Part shown: positions 1-7,386 of the stretch, piece after piece
Numbering within the stretch: position 1 is the stretch's first letter
Layout of the letters: each line of letters opens with the position of its first letter
Assembly (NCBI GenBank): GCA_013426755.1
Contig: AP019861.1
Location: 1,765,256 to 1,829,255 of the forward strand
Reading direction: 5' to 3'
From: Spirochaetota bacterium
GTDB taxonomy: Bacteria > Spirochaetota > UBA12135 > COTS27
Length of the DNA stretch: 64,000 nucleotides
Program-made: the position numbers and the translations under genes
Notes under the pieces: model-generated
Told to the model about the DNA's origin: nothing
Seen by the model: the letters and a program-made list of their open reading frames with translations, nothing else
The model's database searches: none

Positions 1-66
1 ATACTTTTACAATCATACTTTTACAATCATACTTTTACAATTATACTTTTACAATCATACTTTTAA
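1..66. repeat. 14-nt tandem repeat upstream of the muramidase gene
   Basis: Nearly perfect 14-nt units (ATACTTTTACAATC) run from the window edge for almost five copies. They end about 20 nt before the muramidase start codon. The array may begin outside the window. Confidence 0.9.
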
Positions 67-89
67 AAATTTTATGACTAGGCTTAGCT

Positions 90-659
90 ATGGAATCTCG
101 AGACGACACGACAGCAGCAGATCGTATATTTGCAGCCGCTTTTAAAGAGCTGATTTTAATCGAAGGCGGCTATACAGACAATCCACTAGACAGTGGCGGA
201 AAGACCTGTTATGGCATCACTGAACAAACTGCACGCAGCTGGGGGTATCGCGGACGTATAGACGAATTACCGCTTGAGACGGCGCGTGCTATTTATAAGA
301 AGCATTACTGGACGAACCGGTCTCTAGACCAGGTAGCCGCATTCGTGCCCCGTATCGCTACGAAGCTCTTCGATGCCGGTGTCAATGTCGGTGGCAGCCG
401 CTCGACAAGGTGGCTGCAGCTAGCACTCAATGCATTAAACAATCGATCGAAGCGGTGGACAGACCTCCACGTCGATGGAATTTTAGCGAAAGATACAATT
501 GCCGCTCTCAAACAAGCCATCCTCGTTTACCACATGGAAGAGACGATCTACAAGGCACTTAATTGCATGCAAGGGAATTATTATATTGAGCTTGCTCTCA
601 CACGTAAGAAAGACCAAGTCTTCCTACGCGGCTGGCTTGATAACCGCATCTTTCATTAA
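90..659 (+). CDS. GH108-family N-acetylmuramidase (phage/GTA-type endolysin)
   Basis: The 189-aa protein matches glycoside hydrolase family 108 endolysins, which cleave the peptidoglycan glycan backbone. The N-terminal domain (about 14-95) has the signature EGGYTDNPLDSGG with the likely catalytic Glu25, followed by YGIT. The region from about 95 to 180 resembles the small C-terminal peptidoglycan-binding domain that follows it in this family (FDAGVNVGGSR). There is no signal peptide, so export would need a holin, and a holin-like gene lies 600 nt downstream on the same strand. The ATG is preceded by AGG at a suitable distance. In alphaproteobacterial gene transfer agents this muramidase is paired with a 3TM holin (established knowledge). 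Assignment to a GTA rather than a prophage remnant is inference. Confidence 0.85.
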   Translation: MESRDDTTAADRIFAAAFKELILIEGGYTDNPLDSGGKTCYGITEQTARSWGYRGRIDELPLETARAIYKKHYWTNRSLDQVAAFVPRIATKLFDAGVNVGGSRSTRWLQLALNALNNRSKRWTDLHVDGILAKDTIAALKQAILVYHMEETIYKALNCMQGNYYIELALTRKKDQVFLRGWLDNRIFH

Positions 660-956
660 TTTTAATCCTACCCTTAATCAATTTCAATCCTACCCTTAAT
701 CAATTTCAATTCTACTTCTAATCAATTTCAATTCTACCCTTAATCAATTTCAATTCTACCCCTAATCAATTTCAATCCTACTCCTAATCAATTTCAATCC
801 TACCCTTAATCAATTTCAATTCTACTCCTAATCAATTTCAATTCTACCCTTAATCAATTTCAATTCTACTCCTAATCAATTTCAATTCTACCCTTAATCA
901 ATTTCAATCCTACCCTTAATCAATTTCAATTCTACTCCTAATCAATTTCAATTGTA
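660..956. repeat. 22-nt degenerate tandem array between muramidase and holin
   Basis: About 13 copies of a 22-nt unit (CAATTTCAATTCTACCCTTA plus AT) start directly after the muramidase stop codon. Copies differ by one or two T/C substitutions. No convincing ORF or RNA gene is seen. The rest of the gap (957-1263) is AT-rich and holds shorter repeats, including three 13-nt AACAACATATTTA-like units near 1190-1230. Confidence 0.9.
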
Positions 957-1263
957 TTGTTAATTAATTTACTACTAACCCAATAAATGAACTTTGTAAT
1001 TTAACTCTATAATTTAACTTTGTAATTTAATCCAATCATTTAACCCAGCAATTCATTACTTAATATAATCCACTGCTTAATACAATTCATTACCTATTGA
1101 AAAATAATTTCACCAATATAAAAATTGAACTCAGTAGCATTGATTGACAATAATTTTATCAGTATAAAAATTGATTTCAGTAGCATTATAACAACATATT
1201 TAACAACATATTTAACAACATACTTATCATGACAAACTCTATTTTTAAATGCGAGGTTACCTT

Positions 1264-1857
1264 ATGGGATTTCTAGCACTTATTACGGGGATATTTAAAC
1301 CCCTTACAAGATTGATCGATGATCTTCACTTATCAAAGGAAGAGAAAGAGCGATTTAAAATACAAATGGCTGCCATAAAATTAGAACACGAACGCAAAGC
1401 ACTGCACTACGATAGCATTCTCTTACGTGAAAAGGCTTCAATAATTCGTGCAGAAGCACAAGGACAATCATGGCTGCAGCGCAATTGGCGTCCTATTCTT
1501 ATGCTTGGGTTTGGCTTTATTGTTTTGAGTAATTACGCGATTGCTCCCTATGCGCGTATGGTTGGATTGGAATTGCCGACATTGGTTCTTCCGCCTGCCC
1601 TTCTCAATTTACTTACTGTTGGTATTGGCGGCTACGTTGTTGGTCGCAGTGCTGAGAAAATCCTTAAAGATCGCTCGGCAAATCTACTCCAAGGACACAC
1701 CCGTTCGCAAAGCCCAACCACTGCCCCTAATACTACTACCTCAGCAACCACAATGACCTCAGCGACCTCAGCGCGTGGTGATTTCCTAGGGGAAGCACCG
1801 AGACCTCCTAATTCCTTTTATCCGCGCAGACTGAGACGTAGAAAGAAAAAATCCTAA
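1264..1857 (+). CDS. 3TM holin-like protein (GTA-release holin family)
   Basis: A 197-aa membrane protein with a charged amphipathic N-terminal half rich in Lys and Glu. The motif QGQSWLQRNWRPILML leads into one hydrophobic span, and a second Pro-rich span (LVLPPALLNLLTVGIGGYVVGRS) follows. This is the layout of the family named holin of 3TMs, for gene-transfer release. The last 55 residues are Ser/Thr-rich and end in a basic cluster (RRLRRRKKKS), a common holin tail. I chose the ATG at 1264 over the one at 1249 because GAGG lies 7 nt before it. Its role would be to open the inner membrane for the upstream muramidase. Family assignment is from motif recall only. Confidence 0.7.
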   Translation: MGFLALITGIFKPLTRLIDDLHLSKEEKERFKIQMAAIKLEHERKALHYDSILLREKASIIRAEAQGQSWLQRNWRPILMLGFGFIVLSNYAIAPYARMVGLELPTLVLPPALLNLLTVGIGGYVVGRSAEKILKDRSANLLQGHTRSQSPTTAPNTTTSATTMTSATSARGDFLGEAPRPPNSFYPRRLRRRKKKS

Positions 1858-1865
1858 CAAAAAAA

Positions 1866-2151
1866 TCACTTCTATTTTAACCAACCTACACCACACCTAC
1901 TATGCATTGTAAATCCACAAAATCACCTTTATTTTAACCATTCTACGTCACACCTACTATGCATTGTAAATCTATAAAATCACCTTTATTTTAACCACTC
2001 TACGTCGCACCTACTATGCATTGTAAATCCATAAAATCACCTTTATTTTAACCATTCTACGTCGCACCTACTATGCATTGTAAATCTATAAAATCACCTT
2101 TATTTTAACCATTCTACGTCGCACCTACTATGCATTGTAAATCTATAAAAT
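1866..2151. repeat. 57-nt tandem repeat array (five copies)
   Basis: Five head-to-tail copies of a 57-nt unit. The marker TATGCATTGTAAAT recurs at 1901, 1958, 2015, 2072 and 2129, exactly 57 nt apart. Copies differ by a few substitutions, mostly T/C. The whole unit is conserved with no variable spacer, so this is not CRISPR. The array sits directly after the holin gene. Confidence 0.92.
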
Positions 2152-2253
2152 CACTTCCACTTTACAATCACTGTACCAAGCAAGCCATAGGTCGCACCTA
2201 TTTTACATTACGGCTATTGTGAGAGACAGCTGGAATCCGTGATTAGACAAAGA

Positions 2254-2296
2254 ACTAGGGGTAGAATTGATCGACTGCTCGAGCACTACCCCTAGT
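2254..2296. other. Perfect 11-bp inverted repeat (candidate hairpin)
   Basis: ACTAGGGGTAG and CTACCCCTAGT form a perfect 11-bp stem around a 21-nt loop that holds the palindrome GCTCGAGC. It lies between the convergent holin and TPR genes, so it could end transcription from either side. No T-run follows, so a terminator role is only a suggestion. Confidence 0.5.
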
Positions 2297-2531
2297 CACA
2301 ATGTTAAGAGATTTTCATAAAACTTTGAATTGAGCCTTCATAAAAGACAGTATAAAAGACAAATAGAACTCTGCAGGTACGTGAGATAAATTTTTATAAT
2401 TGATCGACTGCTCGAGCACTACCTCTAGTCACAATGTTAAGAAATTTTTATAAAACTTTGAATTGAGCCTTCATAAAAGACAGTATAAAAGACAAAAAGA
2501 ACTCTGCAGGTACGTGAGATAAATTTTTATA
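2266..2531. repeat. 133-nt direct duplication
   Basis: Two copies of about 133 nt (2266-2398 and 2399-2531) differ at only a few positions. Each begins ATTGATCGACTGCTCGAGCA and ends in GTGAGATAAATTTTTATAA. The first copy supplies the right arm of the adjacent inverted repeat. The second copy has the right arm but no left arm. No ORF is seen. Confidence 0.9.
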
Positions 2532-2691
2532 AAAGAATAAGGAATTTTGAGAATAATTGAGACAATTTTTTATTCAAGTCTTTATAAAAAACTTGAAAAC
2601 TTTGAGAGTCGTAGCAATGAATGACTTCGCGTATAAATGGGTATTTTTATTTAAGGAGTAATGACTCTTTATTTCAAGTAAAACTCTAACG

Positions 2692-3450
2692 TTATTGTTT
2701 GCAGTCAGGACAGATCTTCTCGTAAAAATATGCTTTCGTATCCGCAAATATTTTCTTTTTTTTATACATTTTTTTATTAAATAGATCATTAACAAGCCTT
2801 ATGTATTCACTTCTTTTTCTACTTTTTTTAGGGAGTAATTCTACTGCCCGAATATAGGCTATGGCAAGATTATTCGCTACCCCCACAAGTTCAGGTCTTT
2901 TATCAAGGGCATTTATAAAGTCATTGATCGCTGGCAAATAATATTCAGCATCAACCTCAGTCGCTCTAGCTGCCCGTAAAAGATAATATCCCGATGAATT
3001 ATAGACCGTTGCATAACAAAACCTAAAATCAGCATGATCCCTCAGTTCTGAGTCTTGAGCAAAAGTTTCTAATGTTTCCTTAGCACGTTCAATGTTTTCA
3101 GGATTCCATATTTTAAGGTATTCATAAGCAAGATTAACACTTGCATACATCCTATTCGTTCTACTCTTTAAATATTCAGTCTGTGTTCGCTTATAATTGA
3201 TATATTTCTTTAAATTGAAGACGGCTTTATTATGATTATAAGTTTCGTCTTCACGATATATTTTCCCAAGAACAAAATAGATATAGGGATTGGGATAGTT
3301 TTTTTCTATGAGTCTTTCAACAAAGTCTTTACTTGCTTTAAAATTACCCCTATTGTATTCGTCTATCGCTCTGTTATAAACATATTCTAGCCCGCTTTGA
3401 GCAGATACATATGTTATAAGAAAAAAAGAAAGCAAACATATTTTTTTCAT
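2692..3450 (-). CDS. Exported TPR-like protein
   Basis: A 252-aa protein with an N-terminal signal peptide (MKKICLLSFFLITYVSAQS, likely cleaved after SAQ). Helical repeats of tetratricopeptide type follow: residues 23-50 (AIDEYNRGNFKASKDFVERL), a FVLGKIYRE segment near 58, and a later LANNLAIAYIRA-like segment. TPR proteins are scaffolds, and no catalytic motif is visible. It starts 3 nt after the stop of the upstream small membrane protein, so the two are probably cotranscribed. The exact function is unknown. A periplasmic location is inferred from the signal peptide. Confidence 0.7.
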   Translation of the reverse strand: MKKICLLSFFLITYVSAQSGLEYVYNRAIDEYNRGNFKASKDFVERLIEKNYPNPYIYFVLGKIYREDETYNHNKAVFNLKKYINYKRTQTEYLKSRTNRMYASVNLAYEYLKIWNPENIERAKETLETFAQDSELRDHADFRFCYATVYNSSGYYLLRAARATEVDAEYYLPAINDFINALDKRPELVGVANNLAIAYIRAVELLPKKSRKRSEYIRLVNDLFNKKMYKKKKIFADTKAYFYEKICPDCKQ

Positions 3451-3453
3451 GTT

Positions 3454-3885
3454 TTATTTTATAGATTCTTTTTCAATATTGTTTTCGTTTTCTCTCTCTG
3501 CTTCTTTGAATGGATGTAATAGTTCCTTATCAGGTTGATTTTGGATATTGTCTATATTTTGGATATTGTCTATATTTGTTTTTACTTGATCGTCACTGTC
3601 GCTGCTAATAGGCTGCTTAATCTCAGGATTAGGATCAATTGTTAAAACACCAATTCCCGTAATTTGTCCTTTTCTCATAATAAATTCAGATATATCATCA
3701 TGCCTATAATATACAAAAAGTACGATTATTACGGCTACAAAAGAAGTTGTGATAAGCGTCGTCAATTCCTTTATGAACGCAGATAATTTCTTTAAAGGTG
3801 ACGTCAGTTCCTTTATGAACACATACATTTTTTTTAAAGCAATGCCTACTTTCTTACCTAAATTTAGAAATCCACGAAGAACCAT
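3454..3885 (-). CDS. Small single-span membrane protein of unknown function
   Basis: The 143-aa protein is not recognised. It has a basic N-terminus with two related segments (YVFIKELTSPLKK and SAFIKELTTL). One strong transmembrane span follows at about 45-60 (SFVAVIIVLFVYYR), then an acidic, Asn/Gln-rich C-terminal tail with a short internal duplication (NIDNIQNIDNIQN). It is the first gene of a two-gene unit with the TPR protein, with only 3 nt between them. The palindrome TGACGTCA lies just upstream of the start codon and could be an operator. No Shine-Dalgarno sequence is evident. Confidence 0.6.
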   Translation of the reverse strand: MVLRGFLNLGKKVGIALKKMYVFIKELTSPLKKLSAFIKELTTLITTSFVAVIIVLFVYYRHDDISEFIMRKGQITGIGVLTIDPNPEIKQPISSDSDDQVKTNIDNIQNIDNIQNQPDKELLHPFKEAERENENNIEKESIK

Positions 3886-3959
3886 AGTTTTATGACGTCA
3901 TTACGCATTTTTTACAGTTCTTTGATTACCAGGCGCTTGCAGCCAATGAAAACAGAAAT

Positions 3960-4034
3960 CGGAGTTGACGGGACTCGAACCCGCGGCCTCCTGCGTGACA
4001 GGCAGGAGCTCTAACCAAACTGAGCTACAACTCC
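3960..4034 (-). tRNA. tRNA-Asp (GTC)
   Basis: The reverse complement folds as a tRNA. It has a 7-bp acceptor stem (GGAGTTG with CAACTCC), D-arm TAGCTCAGTTTGGTTAGA, anticodon stem CCTGC/GCAGG with loop CTGTCAC (anticodon GTC), and T-arm with GGTTCGAGTC. The discriminator base is G, as expected for Asp. The CCA end is not encoded. Confidence 0.96.
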
Positions 4035-4035
4035 A

Positions 4036-4472
4036 TCTCATTTACTAAGGAATACGGTTTTTTGTCATTGTTAACACTAGAAAATCCATGTTCTCACCAC
4101 CTAATAAACATTACTCTCAATTAACAGTACTCTCAACATTAACCTCAACCTCAATGAATATCAAGTAATTATACCATGTATTAGCTCAAGTCTTCCTATA
4201 AAATAAATACATAACATGTAAAAAATTTAAAACATCTTGCTTTGACAAAAATATTGTATATTTTAATAAGAAAAAACACCGCAGCAGGGTAAAATATTTT
4301 TAAGAATGTTTGTTTGCTTTATATTATTTGCTTTAAAGTGACAATTTGAATACGTTTGCTTTGTATTGTTTGCCTTAGTTTGCTTTAAATGACGATTTCA
4401 ATGCAGATCAATCACAATTTACGATTTGAATACTGATAAACGTTCTCAATGGATATAATAACGGACATAATA
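4036..4472. other. Gene-free AT-rich gap with degenerate repeats
   Basis: No ORF or RNA gene is supported. The stretch has short degenerate repeats: CTCAA-type motifs at 4110-4160, and GTTTGCTTT-type and GACGATTTGAATAC-type motifs at 4310-4440. It leads into the 21-nt array. Confidence 0.6.
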
Positions 4473-4745
4473 ATGGATATAAATTGAATTGTAATGGATA
4501 TAAATTGAATTGTAATGGATATAAATTGAATTGTAATGGATATAAATTGAATTGTAATAGATATAAATTGAATTGTAATGGATATAAATTGAATTGTAAT
4601 GAATATAAATTGAATTGTAATGAATATAAATTGAATTGTAATGGATATAAATTGAATTGTAATGAATATAAATTGAATTGTAATGAATATAAATTGAATT
4701 GTAATAGATATAAATTGAATTGTAATGGATATAAATTGGATTGGA
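4473..4745. repeat. 21-nt tandem array directly upstream of a CDS
   Basis: About 13 copies of a 21-nt unit (ATGGATATAAATTGAATTGTA) end about 10 nt before the GTG start at 4756. Copies differ mainly at one G/A position (ATGGATA, ATGAATA or ATAGATA). The unit is a multiple of three and has no stop in several frames, so long repetitive ORFs appear on both strands. These are probably not genes. Confidence 0.95.
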
Positions 4746-4755
4746 TAGATAATTT

Positions 4756-6417
4756 GTGAAAATTTCAGAAGACACTGGAACTCCTTCCCCCAGTAAAAAA
4801 GATATTCCATGGCTTGGAGAAGTCACGAAAGAAGATAAATTCTTTAAAACAACAGATTTCTCACAAAAAACCCTTGCCGTCGAGCACAATATCACCACCC
4901 TCACAACCTATCTCTACAACCATGAAATATGTAGTTTAGCAGAAATAAGCCATATACGAGAATTGCTCCCCGCCACGCTCGATCTCAATTTATTTGAAAA
5001 TAACGCTTACAATCAAAATTTCATCATCCATCGGCATGAAAATCAATTGTTTATCAGAAACTTTTTTTTCAGAACACTCATCTTAAACCTACGTGAAGAG
5101 GTTATCACATTCATCTTATATCAAAAATTGCTTGCTCTTCATACAGAACAAGCACCCTTTTTAACAAAACTCTTTGCCATCATAAAAAAATACACGCCAA
5201 CCTTCCTAGCAGAACGGTCAAAAATACTAGACAATCCCCACGATTTCAAAGTAATGTACGCACTCGTACATGAATATTTCCATCATTTCCTAGAAGGACT
5301 TATTTTTACAGCCTTGATTCATAACAGCAGTCGTACAGACTTCACAAAAACACTCACGCGTCTTGAAAAAAAACACCTCAATGAAATTATCTTCGCTAAA
5401 AAAATCAAACGATTTCTCGGCATGCACGAAAAATCCTACAATTACATCGAACAAACCGCTCTCATCAATCAATGCACCCCCACCGAACAAGAACAATTTT
5501 ACACCCTAAGTACCCTCTTCGAAACAGAAAAAAAACCATTCACCGCCTTTGTCGAAGACGATCTAGCCACCAAACGTATTGTATTTTGGTGCTGCTGGAC
5601 GCTAAGTCCATTTCTAGCGCCAGATATTAGCGATTTTTTAACCGCACTCAATCTCCGCTTCACCCTTCGTAAAGTCTACATTGATTTACCCGCCGAATCC
5701 ACAGCGACAATCCGAAAATACATGCAGATAAAAACCACCCACCTAGCCGATGAAGACCTCTTAAACCACGAACTAGAAAAAATTTATCCTATCTTCATTC
5801 CCGACTACGCCAAAGAAACACTCCCCTACATTGTCTTTTTTGAAAAATTGAAACTCTTTGATTTGCCACTTGAAAACATTGAATGCATTGGATTTGATGG
5901 CGATGACCTCATGATGAAACGCCCCGTCGCCCACGACCAGTCACTTGTCTTTAACATTGACGGACTGTGGGAACAGAAAATCCTTGATGCCCTAGACCAA
6001 GCACCGACACTTGCTGAAGACGAACTTATCTTATTTTTTTATTTCCTAAAACCCGTCCACGCCTTTCCTAAGCAAGTGGTCACCGATGACACGCACATTT
6101 CACGTGTTCTGCATACCGATATTTTTACAGGATTTGGTCCTGAGCGCCCGATCAATTCCCTAGCGCGCTATTCTAAATACGCACATAACCAGCCACAGTC
6201 CTTTGCTTTCACGAACATTGCCAATTCGCCTCTTGCCCGTGAAAAGATAATTTTCTATCCGAGCGAATTCACAACAAAAGCACTTCCTCCACTTCCCTTA
6301 GATGCAAGCTCTTTTAACGCCTTTAATCTCTACAATGCCCTGCTCTACTCGACCTCAAAAGGTGGCGGACAATTAGAACCTGTCGTTCCCACTAAAGACG
6401 TTCACTACTCTTACTAG
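4756..6417 (+). CDS. Unrecognised 553-aa protein with an HExxH motif
   Basis: I do not recognise this family. It has no signal peptide and no clear membrane span, so it is probably cytoplasmic. The N-terminal half is helical and charged. Residues 172-176 read HEYFH, which fits the HExxH zinc-protease consensus, in the context MYALVHEYFHHFLEG. No third metal ligand could be assigned, so protease activity is a hypothesis. The GTG start is forced by an in-frame TAA two codons upstream. There is no Shine-Dalgarno sequence, and the leader is a 21-nt tandem array. The gene lies upstream of pdxJ on the same strand with a 93-nt gap. Confidence 0.75.
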   Translation: MKISEDTGTPSPSKKDIPWLGEVTKEDKFFKTTDFSQKTLAVEHNITTLTTYLYNHEICSLAEISHIRELLPATLDLNLFENNAYNQNFIIHRHENQLFIRNFFFRTLILNLREEVITFILYQKLLALHTEQAPFLTKLFAIIKKYTPTFLAERSKILDNPHDFKVMYALVHEYFHHFLEGLIFTALIHNSSRTDFTKTLTRLEKKHLNEIIFAKKIKRFLGMHEKSYNYIEQTALINQCTPTEQEQFYTLSTLFETEKKPFTAFVEDDLATKRIVFWCCWTLSPFLAPDISDFLTALNLRFTLRKVYIDLPAESTATIRKYMQIKTTHLADEDLLNHELEKIYPIFIPDYAKETLPYIVFFEKLKLFDLPLENIECIGFDGDDLMMKRPVAHDQSLVFNIDGLWEQKILDALDQAPTLAEDELILFFYFLKPVHAFPKQVVTDDTHISRVLHTDIFTGFGPERPINSLARYSKYAHNQPQSFAFTNIANSPLAREKIIFYPSEFTTKALPPLPLDASSFNAFNLYNALLYSTSKGGGQLEPVVPTKDVHYSY

Positions 6418-6510
6418 CCATGACCCCTTACCATTACTACGCTTAAGCCTTAATGCTCTTCTTTGTTTTCAAGCCCCCCACATACAGCAATACAGCAGTA
6501 CCTTATTCTC

Positions 6511-7386
6511 GTGAAAAAAAACATTCATCTCTCAGTCAATCTCAACAAAATAGCCCTCCTCCGCAATGCAAGAAATGAAGGCATTCCCGATCTAATCACA
6601 GCTAGTAAAGTCATCATCGCTAATGGAGCGGACGGCCTTACCGTTCACCCACGACCAGACCGTAGGCACATTCATTTCGAAGACGTCAGCACGCTCAGTA
6701 CGCTAGCAAAGAAGCAGAGCGTAGAATTTAACATTGAAGGCAATCCCCTAGCACATCCGCGCCCAGGCTACCCTGGTCTCTTAGAGATTGTCAAACAAAC
6801 ACATCCCACACAAGTTACACTAGTCCCCGATGAAGACCAGCAACTTACTTCCAACCACGGCTGGTCGCTAGCGACAATGTCCTCACAACTAAAAACCGTC
6901 ATGAGCGACCTTAAAAAACTTGATACACCAGAGCACCCCCTCCGCATAAGTCTCTTCATGGACGCCGAACCACCACCTGCTAAAAACTCTTCACATACGA
7001 AATCACACTCCGACACCCCAAAAAATATCCCCGTAACAACAACCACTCCCCATCCCTTCGTCCTCGCTAAATCATGGGGCGCCGATCGCATTGAACTTTA
7101 TACAAAGTCTTACGTCGATGCTTACGCCACCGCTAAGGAAAAAACCGTCCTAATGACATACACTGCCGCTAGTGACCTCGCCGTTAAAGAAAAACTGCTA
7201 GTCAATGCCGGCCATGACCTCAATCAAAAAAACCTTTACACATTAGCAACCCACCTTCATGGACTGAAAGAAGTTTCCATTGGACACGCTCTTATCAATG
7301 ACGCGCTCTATGACGGTCTAGCGAAGACCGTCCGTTCGTATAAAAATATCCTCCTCCGTGCCAGCGACCCTTTAGCTCATCTATAA
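6511..7386 (+). CDS. pdxJ: Pyridoxine 5'-phosphate synthase PdxJ
   Basis: PdxJ condenses 1-deoxyxylulose 5-phosphate with 3-amino-2-oxopropyl phosphate to form pyridoxine 5'-phosphate (vitamin B6), in the cytoplasm. Conserved motifs are LSVNLNKIALLRNAR at the N-terminus, GLTVHPRPDRRHI, FNIEGNP, VTLVPDE, GADRIELYT, and the C-terminal SIGHALINDALYDGL. I chose GTG at 6511 because the N-terminal motif of the family begins a few residues later. An upstream TTG at 6463 would add 16 unmatched residues. The 291-aa length exceeds the usual ~240. An insert rich in Thr, Ser, Pro and Lys at about 154-182 interrupts the region before GADRIELYT. The gene ends convergently with the NeuB-like gene, with a 6-nt overlap. 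Confidence 0.93.
   Translation: MKKNIHLSVNLNKIALLRNARNEGIPDLITASKVIIANGADGLTVHPRPDRRHIHFEDVSTLSTLAKKQSVEFNIEGNPLAHPRPGYPGLLEIVKQTHPTQVTLVPDEDQQLTSNHGWSLATMSSQLKTVMSDLKKLDTPEHPLRISLFMDAEPPPAKNSSHTKSHSDTPKNIPVTTTTPHPFVLAKSWGADRIELYTKSYVDAYATAKEKTVLMTYTAASDLAVKEKLLVNAGHDLNQKNLYTLATHLHGLKEVSIGHALINDALYDGLAKTVRSYKNILLRASDPLAHL

Noticed and set aside
1866..2151. 57-nt array as a CRISPR
   Set aside because: The whole unit is conserved, with no variable spacers and no cas genes nearby.
3960..4034. tRNA-Asp as the integration site of the lysis cassette
   Set aside because: No integrase and no repeated tRNA 3' end was seen in the window.
4484..4759. Plus-strand ORF of YKLNCNG heptapeptides and the matching minus-strand Ile/Tyr ORFs
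   Set aside because: They are by-products of a 21-nt stop-free DNA repeat with no start signal; open frames occur on both strands.
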